Below, piece by piece: positions 30,172 through 42,910 of a DNA stretch of 64,000 bases. Position numbers and translations under genes: made by a program. The first letter of the stretch is position 1. Each line of letters begins with the position of its first letter. Origin of the DNA: Exophiala sp. HKRS030 (Eukaryota; Ascomycota; Eurotiomycetes; Chaetothyriales; Herpotrichiellaceae); assembly GCA_023897205.1 (NCBI GenBank), contig JAHWDD010000007.1:1364001-1428000 (forward strand). The letters run 5' to 3'. The notes under the pieces were generated by a model, which was not told where the DNA came from, did no database searches, and saw only the letters and a list, made by a program, of their open reading frames with translations.

Positions 30172-33100
30172 CTAGTCATCCTTGTCCTCTTTTGGAGAAG
30201 TCGGAGAATACTGCGGGCTGTTGGGAGAGTATTGTGGACTACTAATACCACCTGGTCTCCCTTGCGGGCTTCGCGGCGATGCATTGTACATCGGACTCGT
30301 AGGTGAGTACGAGGGACTAGTTGGCGAAGTCGGACTGGTAGGACTGTACGTAGGAGACGTCGGAGAATAGCTTGGTGACGTGGGAGATTGCTGCTTGCCA
30401 TCGCCATACACAGGACTAGTCGGGCTATACTGTGGTGACGTGGGACTGTAGGCAGGCGATGTCGGTGAAGTCGGTGACGTCGGGCTGAATGCTGGAGACG
30501 TAGGAGAGTAACTTGGCGATGTTGGGGAGTTGCCATAGGCAGGAGACGTCGGAGAGTAGTTCGGTGAAGTTGGAGAGTAGCTGGGTGACGTTGGCGATGC
30601 TTGATAACCAGGCGAGGTAGGCGAGTACGCAGGTGAGGTCGGCGTGAATGCTGGACTGGCTGGAGAAAACGACGGTGACGTTGGGCCAAAGCCAGGACTG
30701 GTTGCACCAAAGGCTGGGGAGGTAGGCGAGTACCCAGCGGTTGGTGAAAAACCAGGCGAAGCCGGGCTCATACCACCGAAAGGACTGGCCGGAGAATATC
30801 CTGCAGGACTGCGAGCCCCATAGGGACTGAAGCCTCCAGCGCCACCAAAGCCAGGTTGATAGTCCGTGAACCCGCCAGGAGTCTCCGACCCAGAAGCAGC
30901 AATTGGCGAGAAAGACGCACCATAATCCGGGGAACCAAGGTACTGGTTGTCCTGCATTGGTGAGCCACTATCGTAGGGAGTCGCAGCGCCCTCCAACATT
31001 TGCTGGGTGCCTTTAACACCGATGACTCCTCCAAGGCCGAGATTGGCATTGTCGGTGACAACTGTTGACAGCATGTTGTGATCGAGCAAGATGTCCATAG
31101 TGCCTGTTCCGACGGGAGCAGGTTGACCCAGGATCAAATTTTCAGATACACCCCGACAGTCGTCCAATTCACCAGCAGCAGCTGCTTCAAGAAGAATCTC
31201 CACGGTCTGCTCAAACGAACATCTCATGAGAGCACCAGTATCAGATTTGTTGATACCATGACGGGTGACAGCCATGACATAGCCACGACTCGTCATCACA
31301 TCGCAAAGAATACCCAAGTGACGAGCATTGACATATGAACCATCGAAAGACAATACTTGAGTCAATTCTCGGAGAATGGCAGCACGGGTAGCTTCGATAC
31401 CCAGCACCTCGAAAATCTCAGTGAATCTGTTGGTGTAGGTACGACTGGTATCGACTCCATCGATCGCGAGAACTTTTGCGAAAGAGCTGCCGCTAGTCTC
31501 GAGGACATACTCGTTGCATTTGGGGTCAGACTTGGTCATTCTGACGGAATTGTCCGTGTCAATGATGGCTTTGCTCTTCTGATCGATGAAGGCCCTTGAT
31601 ACTCCAGGAACACCGTGGAATGTGAGGTGATCGAGCATTTCGTTCAGGAAGCGGCGGAGAATCTCATCGTCCTCTCTGCGGTCTTCTTCTTCGTCCTTAC
31701 CATAGTTCTGAACCAGTCGAACACGAATGACCTGCTCATCGGCATTGATATCACTGAAGATCACTGACAGGTCCTTGCCATAAGTGGATTTGATCTTTGA
31801 CGAGACCTCTTGAATGTTCAATCCCTTGTCAAGGAGCTTCGCGCGACTAAGCGTGATACGCAGAAGCCATTTCGAATGGAGGGAAAGGTCTGCCTCATTG
31901 TCTTCAGGAATAATGAAGTATGACTCGACCATATCGAGATCCTCGGGAATGATAGTACTTTGGATGTCTGGATCGTACCACAATTCACATGTCTCAGCCA
32001 CGGATCGCAAGTTGGTATGCTGTACTCGGCTTCGAAGTAACTTGGCTGCCTCTTTGTCGCCAGTGTACTCTGGGAGTTGATAGACCGTCATTGATGGTGT
32101 GCGGATGTTCTGGGAGACGTTCAAAATTTCCTTCAGACGAGGGACACCCAGTGTGACGTTCTTGGCAGAGACACCAGTAAAATGGAAGGTGTTCAAAGTC
32201 ATCTGAGTAGCAGGTTCTCCAATAGACTGCGCAGCCAGGACACCGACCATTTCACCAGGGTTAGCATGCGCCGCGATGAATCGACTCTCAATACCACCGA
32301 TGACATTGTCAAAGGCTAATCGGTTCAGACCATGTTCAAGAACAAGTCTCTTGTAAGCGAGACGAGATCGCAACTGTGCTTTGAAAAGAAGAGTGGCGTT
32401 CGATTGTGCCTCTTGTGAAATGGCATCATCACCGCGAACAACGATGAGACGATCCAGCAACTGCTTGACAGCGGTGAGTGCGTAGCGAGGGTCAAGGTCA
32501 GTCCTATCTCCACGTCGGATCTTGAAGTTCTTCTGTGCCTGATCGATGATTCGCGCAACGTTGAGAGGCAATTGGAAATTATCCTCGGTGCCTTTGCCCA
32601 TCTTTCGAAGGAAATCTCGGGACTCGCGCAGATCTTCAAGCTCTTCGTCGAAAAGCTCTTGCAATTCGGTATCACCTTGAATCTCTCTGGCTTGGAGTAG
32701 TTTGCCTCTCCACATCGAGGTGTCGCCGCTCATGACATCGACAGAGTAACGGTTCATGAAAGCCTTGTCAGACATGGTGACGATGTCAACCTTCTGATTT
32801 TCGATATGTCCACCATCAAGACCATCTTCTCCATATATGAATTGAACGATATTGCCCCGAGAATCTCGGACTGTGCTATCGTACTTTACAGTGACTTCTT
32901 CAAGGGCCTTGACGAGTCGGCGCTGAATGTAACCAGTTTCGGCAGTCTTGACAGCTGTGTCGATGAGACCTTCACGACCTGCCATGGCGTGAAAGAAGAA
33001 TTCTGTTGGAGTTAGGCCTCGCAAATAAGAGTTTTCGACGAAGCCTCGAGATGGTGCCGAGTAGTCGTCCTTTGCGAAATGGGGCAAAGTACGGTACTTG

Positions 33101-35607
33101 AAGCCGAAAGGAATACGCTTGCCTTCCACAGCTTGCTGACCAACAATGGCAGTCATTTGAGCAATGTTGATCGTTGAACCCTTCGAACCAGCTCGAGCCA
33201 TGGTGATGGCATTGTTAAGATCTTTCAGACTGTTTTCTGTTGCCGAACCAGCCTGATCACGAGCTTGATTGAGGAAGTTCATGACCTTGCTTTCGAATGT
33301 CTGACGGACGTTCATACCAGGTGCAGGTTCTAGATCTTCATTGTATGCCGCCTTGGTTAGCTGCTCAACGTCGGCTTTTCTGTCATCGACAGCTTGCTGA
33401 ATTTTGACAACCGTGGCCGGATCTGGCACTGTATCACCAATACCGATGCTGAAGCCGTTGTGCAGAAGCCAGTAGTTGACGACAGTCTGCGCACCGTTGA
33501 AGAAAGCCATAGCAGCTTCGTGACCAAACTCATTGTAGATGGTATGAATAATACCACCGGCACTGGTGCCCACAAATTTCTTGCTGAACAAACCGAACAT
33601 CAAGTTGCCCTCCAAAACCATCAAGCCAGTGTCGTTGATGGGAGATAGACTTTCGTCCTTTTGGTCCCTGAAAGCATCGCCCTTCGCTTCGAATCGTTCA
33701 AGATTCAGGGCTTTCGGAAGAACCATACTGATCATCTGCTTGCCCGTCCAGCGGGGCCTAGGCTTGATGATAGCTGGTTGAGGAATCACCCCATCCCAAT
33801 CAGGAACCCACATCATGACATTCATGACTTGGTCTCGTGACAAGAAGATGTCACGTCGACAAATCTTGTAGATACCACAGAGGGTGTCTTGCACAATACC
33901 CATCAGAGGGCCATTGCGTTGCGGAGAAACAATGTTGAGAGGAACCATGCAGAGGTTCGCCAATTCGGCTCTAGATTCTTCGCTTTGAGGAACGTGCAAG
34001 TTCATTTCGTCGCCATCGAAATCAGCATTGTATGGAGTGGTGACCGAAAGATTGAGTCTGAAGGTAGAGTAAGGCATGACGCGAACACGGTGACCCATCA
34101 TTGACTCTTTGTGTAGGGAAGGCTGACGGTTGAAAAGAATGACATCTCCATCTTGAATGTGCCGTTCGACTTTCCAACCATACTGCAGAGTCATCTCTCC
34201 AGCCCGCTTGTGATGGCGAAGATCAATACGCTCGCCGGTGTCACGAATGACATACCGCGCACCAGGGTGCTCATTTGGACCATTGGCCACGAGACGCTTG
34301 AGCTTATCGAGATTGAACGGCGTGACAGTTTCAGGATAGGTCAGTGTACGGGCAATGCTGCGCGGCACGCCGACTTCATCGAGAGATAAGTTCGGATCAC
34401 CTGTAATAACTGTACGTGCAGAGAAGTCCACACGTTTTCCCATAAGGTTCTGTCGCAGACGACCTTCTTTGCCCTTCAGTCTCGCGCGTATTGACTTGAT
34501 AGGTCGACCACTCTTGTGTTGTGCCTTCTCTAAGCCGGCAATCTCATTGTCCATGTAGGTCGCGATGTGGTACTGCAAAAGATCGCACAGGTCGACCTTG
34601 ATATGGTCAGGAGTACCGTCAACCTCTGTCCGCAGCACTGCCTGGTTGGCTCTGATGATATCACCCAGTTTGAAGGTCAGATCATCCTCACCACGAGAAC
34701 CTTGACCACTCCCGTCCACGCTGATAGAAGGACGGACGGGAGGAGGAGGTACAGGCAGCGCAGATAAGATCATCCATTCTGGTCGAGCGTAGTCGAGACT
34801 GAGTCCCATCATTTCCAAAGTCTCATCAGTGAGGGTGCGGAAAGTATTGAGAGCATCTTGAGGGAAGATTCGCTTTTTGTCCGGTGTGATATCTTCGTCG
34901 TCATCGCCCTTGCGCGGTTTCCAGGTTGCCCACAGCTGCAACCCGGTTCTTCGGATTTCAGGCTGCGCGTTACCACAACCGCCGTGCTTAGGCTGTTGAG
35001 GTCCTTTGAGCGGTTGGTCTGGATCATCAGGAGGATCTGCTTCGCAAATAAGTCGAGGCTTGCTCAATCGCCAAACTGCGTCGAAACGACGCTTTCGGTC
35101 TCGAAGGGAAATCGCGTGTTTAAACTCTTCAGTCTATTTTCCTATGGTTAGAGAACGGTATGATCAGAGAAGAGTGGCAAAACTAACATCAAGCGCTTTG
35201 ATCTTGCCACAGTTGTGGCAGACAGTCTCCAGTATCTTCTTGACCTTGGTCATGAAACCATAGTGGAATACTGGAGTTGCAAGCTTGATGACACCAAAAT
35301 GCCCAGGACATTCGGCCATGTTTTCTTCACAGGTACTGCATTTGAAATTGCGATCGATTGTACCGAGATGAGGATCGTTCGGACCTTTCTCTCGAGGTCT
35401 GAGGCGCTGCTCATCCCTGGTTCACAAAAATGTTAGAAAAATTTTAAGAGGTGTGGTTTCTTCATTTATGACTACATACATCGTCTCAGGATATTCGATA
35501 TCGATGACCGCGAGGCGTTCGGTTTCCTTGGCCGAGAACAGGCCAAACTGAATCTCCTCGACGGTCCGCAGCGGCGCGCTCGAATAAGGGAAATTGAGGT
35601 TCGACAT
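30172..35607 (-). CDS. RPB1: DNA-directed RNA polymerase II largest subunit
   Basis: Catalytic subunit of Pol II, nuclear; 1772 aa. Exons 35607-35480, 35416-35188, 35133-30172. N-terminal zinc clamp ([16 protein letters not shown] and CHNCGK), active-site motif [15 protein letters not shown] (Asp triad around residues 490-494, codons near 34029-34009), and the bridge-helix/trigger-loop region ([20 protein letters not shown]) are intact. The last about 200 residues, encoded at roughly 30800-30190, are the C-terminal domain: YSPTSPx heptads, many perfect, interspersed with short TSP insertions and divergent units, ending in an acidic KEDKDD tail. The intron positions near the 5' end fit a normal fungal gene. 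It is divergent from SWD1 across a 1-kb region. Confidence 0.98.
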
Positions 35608-36630
35608 GGTTACTCGCGTTATCCCAGAGAGACGATATTATTTTTCAAGACGATTTTCGATGATCGCAGTGCCTGCGCAGATGGCAGCGCGACGTGGTCA
35701 AGGACGACCCTTCGCCCTCCAGGGCCACCCAAAACAATGCGCACTTCTCCAGCTGCGCGTTTCACCAATTCTTGTTTCTTTGACCCCAGACTTCCTGGAT
35801 CCTGTTCGGCTCGTCGATCGAAACGTGTTAATTCGGGAGCGCGATCGAGTCGAGATGGTTGAGGTGGGATGGTGATGATGGAAGTGGATGAGGATTGGTA
35901 TGAGGTGGCAGATGAATTTTTGATTGAGCACTGGGAGGCGCAGGCTAAACAGGCAACCAACACGCCAAGACGCATCCGGCTTAGTTGCTATTCACGCTTG
36001 TCGCGCTCTCTAAATCAGCCGCAATGGACAATCATGTCACTCTCTATTGACTCACTCTTCTTCTGCCTGTCAGAGACGCGAAGGATTGAACTCATCTCTG
36101 ATCCCGACGTGACCGAGCAAGGCCGAAACTCATAAGAGTGTTGACTCCCCAAGAGGAAGGCCGGATTCATGTAGGTTTATCCACCGAACAAAGACACGGC
36201 TACACTAATCCGTCGAGCAATGGCCTTTTTCCTGCTGTAGCACATATGCAATAATCCGAAGGCCAGTACGAGGTATGGCTACTGGTACGGAGTATAGAGA
36301 GTGTGTCTTGCTATGTGCTGGGTGTTCATTGATTTAATTTCCTTGGGTTCTACTGAGTATCTTCAAAGTCTATGGTAGCTGTTCCTGTATACCCTAATGT
36401 GAGATGTATACATCGCTCATGCAAGTGAATGAGCTGCGATTATAAGAAGACATACCTTTGACCATTCACTTCCATCTACTAGTGTGAATAACTTCTTATT
36501 TGAACTGTTCGTAACCGCTGAGGCCGAAACTCGAGCCACCTACACCGCGCTAGTCTCAATTAGGAAGCGTCGGCCTCTATCAACAAATTCTGGACGTGGC
36601 ATCTACATTCTCTCCATATCCAAGCACACC
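35608..36630. promoter_or_regulatory. Divergent promoter region of RPB1 and SWD1
   Basis: 1.02 kb shared upstream region. Contains one TACGGAGTA (36286-36294). Open frames on both strands at 35594-35975 overlap and show no family signature. No TATA box seen for either gene, as expected for constitutive genes. Confidence 0.5.
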
Positions 36631-38199
36631 ATGAATTTAGCACTAATAGACCCATTCCAGCTAGCCCAAGACTCTCCGGATGCTCTCACAAACGATCTCA
36701 GTAAGTATAGCATAGTGCATGTCTAGCGCATCTCGCCCGCGTCTCGTTTTCACTTGGCCCGAGGACTGACCTGAATAGGGTGTGGCCATGCCACAACTCT
36801 TCGTTTCAGTCGAAAGGGTGATTATTTGGCATCAGGTAGAGTGGATGGCAAAGTTGTGATATGGTAAGTTGACTGCACCTCTACCCATGCTTCTTTGATG
36901 TCAGGATGTCTGACCCGAGAAAGGGACATGGAAACATTTGGCGTCGCCATGAGACTAGTGGGCCACTGGAAACAAATTCAAAGTCTGAGCTGGTCTCGAG
37001 ATGGACGGTATCTTCTCACTTCGTCTCAGGATTGTCGTGCCTGTCTTTGGGACTTACAAACTCAACAACGCATACGGACTGTCAAGTTCGAGGCACCGAT
37101 TTACACTGCCGAACTTCATCCATACAATCACAATCTCTTCGTAGCCTCGTTATTTGAGGACCGCCCCTACCTTGTCGACATTACAAACCCTGAATGCATC
37201 AAGAAAATCTTGCCCACTACTCCACTCAGTGATGGCGAAAGTGTCTCGCGGTCCGAGAACAAGCAGGCCACAACCTCAGCCATATTTTCTGTCCTGGGCA
37301 ATCACATCATCACAGGCACATCGAAAGGCTACATCAACATCCTTGAGACAGAGTCTCGTAAAATCATTCATTCCACCAAAATCTCCTCGGGCTTGATCTC
37401 GCTTCTGCGCCTGACATCCAACGGCCGCCAACTCCTCGCCAATAGTACTGATCGTATCATTCGTACAATCAATCTACCTGATCTTTCTCTGATCACGCCC
37501 TCAACTGCGCCCCCCTTTGAGCCTACTAGCGAGGAAGATACTCCTGACCCAGCCACATTGGCTGAAAATATTGTCCTCACCACGGAGCACAAATTCCAGG
37601 ATCTGGTGAATCGCCTACGTTGGAATCATTGTGCCTTCAGTCACTCGTCATCCACTGGCATTGCCGACTATGTCACTGCGTCGACGTACATGAAAAAAGA
37701 CATTTACATTTGGGAGTTACGCACGAATTCATTGCTTCGAATTCTCGAGAACCGTGAGGAGCCTGCTATCATCGAATGGCATCCATCGCGGCCGCTGCTT
37801 GCATGTACAAGCATCGAAACGGGGAGCATACAAATCTGGGGAATTGAACCACAACAGAAATGGTCGGCGCTTGCGCCGGATTTCACTGAAGTAACCGAGA
37901 ACGTTGAATACGTGGAACGTGAGGATGAATTCGACACGTATCCCAAGGAAGAGCACCAAAAACGACGTCTTGATCGAGAAGATGAGATTGTTGACGTTTT
38001 GACTGTTGAGAGGAAAATGGGCGAAGAAGAAAGCTTTGTTCTGCCAATGTTATATAACGTCGAAGACAGCGACGGGGATGACCAGGAATTGGTGCGTATG
38101 GGTGTTGGCACCATGAGAAAGAAGGATTTTCACGAGGGCAAGGAGTATGAAAACGAAGCTGATGAACCGGCCAAAGCTGCTCGCAAGCGAAAGTATTAG
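36631..38199 (+). CDS. swd1: COMPASS (Set1C) complex subunit Swd1, RbBP5 homologue
   Basis: WD40 subunit of the Set1 histone H3K4 methyltransferase complex. Exons 36631-36700, 36779-36863, 36924-38199; 476 aa. N-terminus MNLALIDPFQLAQDSPD and the first blade CGHATTLRFSRKGDYLASG are split over the first two introns. The third exon starts after AAAG at 36920-36923, giving DMETFGVAMRLVGHW; the nearer TCAG (ending 36904) would shift the frame and stop early. Later blades: IQSLSWSRDGRYLLTSSQD, CRACLWDL, LLRILENREEPAIIEWHPSRP. The C-terminal tail is acidic (NVEDSDGDDQE) and ends with a basic KAARKRKY, probably a nuclear signal; Swd1/RbBP5 tails contact Set1 and Bre2/Ash2L. Confidence 0.93.
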
Positions 38200-39466
38200 G
38201 GGCTGCCTGCGATACTTTGCAACGGTACCAGCGGCGGGTAAATCGACGACAATCACGATTTCAGCTACGATGAGGTAACACAGGGTTCGGAGGTTCTTTG
38301 TCCGGTTCTCTCAAGAATATTTACGCAAGGAGTTGGAATTGGTCTGCAGCGAAAACTCGCACGGGATGGTTCATAGGTATGGACTGAATTCAGTATACCA
38401 CGACCCTAGCATCGAACATGTAAGGAGACTGCGTAATCCAGGGCATGCTGTTGTCCCATCGGCGTCAATGGGCTCCAATGGAATTGTGTAACAATCACTA
38501 TGCTCGCCAATAGCAGCAGATGCTTGACGCCAGTGAGGAAAAAAGGGTGTAGAAGGTTCAGCTGGGAATTGACTATTAGGTAGTTATTCTTTCAGTCTTC
38601 GTCGAGAATTGTCAGCCACTAGCGCCCGCGTTTAGTAAGGGGCAAGAGGGTCGTTGAGAAGCCGGTGGATTTTGCAGAACGGAGCAGGGATATCCGCAGT
38701 GCATTTCGCATGGGTGATTTGGCTGGTCCAGGGAGAGAACAAGGGCAATTGTAGAGATTCCCGGGGTGTGAGATCTGCAGCAGCCTACGGAGTGCATGCG
38801 ACTGGTTCTGGGACATAGAACGAGTTGATAGCCCTAGATGAGTCGGATGCAGCTTTCTTTGTAGTAGTAACAAACAAAAGGATTGAAGAGTGACATACCG
38901 AAGACAGCCTGGACACATTCACTATATGTTCTTTCAGTGCCATAACTGGAGCACTTTTGGTCAATATCTATCAGACTTGGTAGGGAGGGAAGGAACCATC
39001 CAAGGCGCATGTCCAATAATGCCCCTGCTGCATCCGCAGCCCAGAATTCCTCACCAAATACTCCATACTGCTACTACTGTGCGGACTGCGCACCCATCAC
39101 CACCACCAACTCATCACCGTCCAGACGCCAGAGTCCAAGTTTCCTCCCCTTGCATTCCTTCACTCTCCACGCTCGTTGCTCACCCGTCTGCTGGACAGTC
39201 ACATCCTACGCTTCTTCTTCCCTTCCTATTGCACGGCAACACCGTCCGCTCCTTCGAGTCACCTCCAGTCGCGCTTGCGTGTTGACCGTTTCCGGGTCGT
39301 CCACTCCCTTGCACCTGTTGCAGATCCTAAAACATTTCGTGCTTCACTTCCACACCACACCTCACCCGATCCCAGCATCTTATTGCTTGGCCGGATTGGT
39401 CGATTTCAATCTTCTACAGACCGTACGAGGTTTCTACCACCTGTTTGCGAATGGTCAGCAGGAGAG
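38200..39466. promoter_or_regulatory. SPA2 upstream region with a long uORF
   Basis: 3' flank of SWD1 and presumed promoter/leader of SPA2. An ATG-initiated open frame 39009-39599 (196 codons) overlaps the SPA2 start in another frame and would be a long uORF if transcribed. The rest shows no gene. Confidence 0.4.
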
Positions 39467-42212
39467 ATGCAAGCAGCAATGCCACCGCCCTCACGAGGGC
39501 CTGAGTTGTCCCCAGTGTCTACGACTGGAAGCGATGGATGGTCAGGTCTCAACAACTACAGCCAGTTACCGCGCAATGATGGAAATTTCTCATCCTTGAA
39601 CGGCCCCGGCGACGACTATCTTTCCAAAGCACCTCCCTTTCCGCGCCCTGGTCCGAATGGCGCCAACTTCCCTCCCGGGCCTCTTGATCCTATGGGCCAA
39701 CGTCGTCCCTCCGAAGTCGGTTCACGTGGATCGTCACGAGCAGGATCAATCGCAGCTTCTCGCTCGAGTGATGGCACATTGGCAGATGACCAGAGTCGGA
39801 AATACAGGCGGATGGAAGCGCAACTCTTCCAGCACTACACTGTTCTCAAGGGATATCTAAAAGGAGGTGCACAAGTTCCGCCGCGCCCCAATAAAGCCCG
39901 AGACAAACTGCTGCGCCTATCTCCCGTGCAATTCCATGAGTTAAGTACCGATGTTTTCGATGAATTGCAACGTAGACAAGCGGCCACACCCCTACCTGGC
40001 CGGCCACCGCGGCAACAGAACGTGCCTCCATTTCTACAACCGCGTCCGGATTTCCACGAAAAGAGAAACCAGGCAAGGCAGAAACTCTCATCCTTACAGG
40101 CGCCACGATTCAAAGACTTGTCGACCGATGTGTTCTGTGAACTAGAAAGGAGATTTCCACAATTTGCGCGCTCCGAAGGGGGAAGGAGAGAAAGTTCTCG
40201 CTCGCACTCAAGAGGTCCTGGTAGTGTCGCCTCAAGTAACGGTGGAGGGGGATATGGCCTGCCATCCAGAGCTCAAACATTCGGCCCAGGTCCAATGGGC
40301 TATTCTCAGAGACAGGACTCTGTGACTAGCATTCCGCAATTCGACAACCCACCGATGAACGACTATGGACGCCCCATGGCAAAGCAATTCCAAAGCAACA
40401 CCATAACTCCAAACAAGAGTATGATGGTGGAAGATGAGGATGAGGCGCAGGCCACAGACTTGAAATACGACCGTTCCAGCGATGCTTTCGGCCTTGAGAG
40501 TTCCCTAACTAGTCCCCGAAGCGACCGAGATACCTCAGCGACTTCACAAAGCGGAGTCAGTTACAATTCCAAACCTCTTCCTCCTGCAATGACCGAGCTG
40601 CAGGACAAGCTGGCAGATCTGGAAGCCAGCCTCGAAGCAAGAGATACCGAACTTCGCAATTCCACCGCGGAAGCCGAGAAGTGGAAAATAACTACCGACG
40701 ACCTGGAGAAGAAGCTACAAGCGGCGGAAGTTCTTAATCAATCCTTGAAGGCGGAAATTGAAAAACTCAAGGTTGAGCAGCCTAATTATAGTGGCGAGAG
40801 TGTTTTGTGGAAGACCAAATATCTCAAACTCGATCAAGAGAATGAAGGTTTGCAGAGCCGTCTTGCTCAGCAACAAGAATTGACCGAGGAGGTTCGTCGA
40901 CAAGGTCAAACATTCTTGGAAGAGATGCGAGCCATGGCTGATTCCGGAGGCAACCCTGATCGCGAGCAGAAATTGCAAGCCGATGTTTCCAAACTGGAAG
41001 AGGAAGTCAAGGAATGGAAAGCTCGATATGTCAAGACGAAAACACAGCTTCGCAGTGTGCGTGCCAGCTCGCTCGGGCTTAGTATCGCTCGACCAGACGC
41101 CAATCAACATGCAGCTGCTCTCCAGGATCGCGAAGGTCTGGTCAAGGACGTTCATGTCACTAAATTCCAAATCTCCATTGACGAACTACTTCGTATTGCG
41201 AGATCCGATAATCCAGCGGCTGTCCTTGACCACATGAAGACTGTGGTTTTGGCCGTAAGGAGCATCACTTCTGATGTTGATGCCGCCGGCACCGACAAGA
41301 ATGACGACATTACCAAGAAACGAGCAAAGATGAAGAGCAAGGTCTCAGTCACGGCCAATAATCTCATCACCGCATCCAAGAATTTCGCTTCTGCAAGCGG
41401 TCTCTCACCCGTCAGTCTTGTTGATGCTGCTGCCTCTCACTTGACCGCTGCGGTTGTTGATCTTCTCCACACCGTCAAAATTCGACCTACGCCTCCTGGT
41501 GAGCTAGAAGACGACGACGATGGCACTCTGGAGCCTTTGCAGAGCAATGGTTACTTCAATATTGCCGAGACCCTGAGACGCCGTAGTGCTGTAGAAAGTG
41601 TCTACAGCGCGTTGAGCACTCCACCAGAGACTAGAAATGGTTCCATGCAAATCGGGCATCAACGAAATGGTTCAAGCTATCTCAACGGGACAGGTTTGGG
41701 AATTCAGTCTACGTATGGTCTGAGCCAGGAGGAGGCTGATCTTGAAGATCTTAAGGTATGGCACCACAGTTCTTTCGCGAAGGAATCTAGCTAACGTACT
41801 TTGATAGATGTACCTGGAAGATCAAACTGATGGCCTGGTTCAGTCCATCACCTCACTAGTCGACGCCATCCGGAACGACGATGCGACAGCACCAATTCAA
41901 ACCCACATCAGCACCATCGCAGGAACCATCGGAAATGTCGTGACTGCCGTGGAGAGAACGAGCAACGAGACTTCTTCATATCAGACGCTGTTGATTGAAA
42001 AGTCACAGCCTATTGTGTTGATACTGCAGGATTGTCGCGAGAAGCTGCTCCAAGCAGGGGCCGATTCAACGGCTTATAATGGAACCCCGCAAAGCAAGGA
42101 AGTCATACAGACACTGCCACCATTGGCGTTCCAGGTCGCTCGTGAGACTAAAGAGCTCGTGTCGAGAATCATGGCCATTGAAGCTGGACGTGGCGAGGAG
42201 GATTTTAGCTGA
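39467..42212 (+). CDS. spa2: Cell polarity scaffold Spa2 (SHD-domain protein)
   Basis: Polarisome scaffold located at hyphal tips that links formin, MAPK modules and Rab GAPs. Exons 39467-41755 and 41808-42212; 897 aa. Two tandem Spa2-homology repeats: ARDKLLRLSPVQFHELSTD (about 144-170) and ARQKLSSLQAPRFKDLSTD (about 203-230). A Ser/Pro-rich spacer leads to a long coiled coil (about 360-540; ELQDKLADLEASLEARDTEL, EKLKVEQ..., LEEEVKEWKARYVKTKTQL). The C-terminal half holds the conserved domain (VTKFQISIDELLRIARSDNP, MKTVVLAVRSITSDV, VTANNLITASKNFAS) and ends with the DALIRND/SSYQTLL segment in exon 2. The frame is open for 97 codons before the ATG but without another ATG. Confidence 0.94.
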
Positions 42213-42910
42213 AGGCGTTGTTAGAGCAGTATCACGACAAGCAAATGACCCAGACACAGGCTTGCCTGGTTTGAAATAGACTTGTATAGATGAACCATAA
42301 TGTATCAATGCACCTGCCGGAGAATGGCGGTACCAGATGGCAGAGACCATGAATACCTTGGTGCTCCGTACAATTGCTCGTTTATCATGGGTACCTCGTT
42401 ACCCCTATTCTTATATCACGTGCTGCTTGGCGGGCGAGTCGAGATGATGGGAAGAGCTCGAGCTTTTTCTGTCTGCGTCTCTCCTTTACATCATTGTACA
42501 TTACAAGATTGTATTATATCATTGTGCAATTAGTTGGAGGCATTTCTCAATCTCTGGCGTTGAGAGTACTCGTAGCAGGATATTTCCAACATTCTACAGT
42601 GTCCTCGTACTTCTAGTTCCATCCTTAGCCATCGCAACTACGGAGTGTACAGCTCGTGGTGTCGATATTGGGGTGCCAGACATCTTCTAGTCCATTTATC
42701 CGGTGAGTGCTTACCCTGCTGGAGCTTCAGTCCTATCTGCTCCGACAGAAACGCGTGCGAGGGGATGAGCTGACGGATGGCTGTCCCATACAGGCACAGA
42801 AGCGTCGCCAGCCGACTGAAAATTTCCCATCACGTGACCGAACGTGATCTGGACAGCCACCCGAGTCTTTGTTTTTGACCCCTCATTCACCTCATCACAA
42901 ATTGGTGACC
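42213..42910. promoter_or_regulatory. Intergenic region, cyclophilin promoter
   Basis: CACGTGAC at 42831-42838, 73 bp before the cyclophilin ATG, and another CACGTG at 42417-42422. Near-copies of the TACGGAGTA motif occur at about 42363 and 42639. No gene seen. Confidence 0.45.

Noticed and set aside
30182..30370. Plus-strand frame with Gly-Leu-Val repeats
   Set aside because: It is the antisense of the RPB1 heptad repeats.
7805..42838. CACGTG sites upstream of several genes as a special regulon
   Set aside because: A 6-mer is expected about 16 times in this window; the individual sites may work, but the number alone is not unusual.
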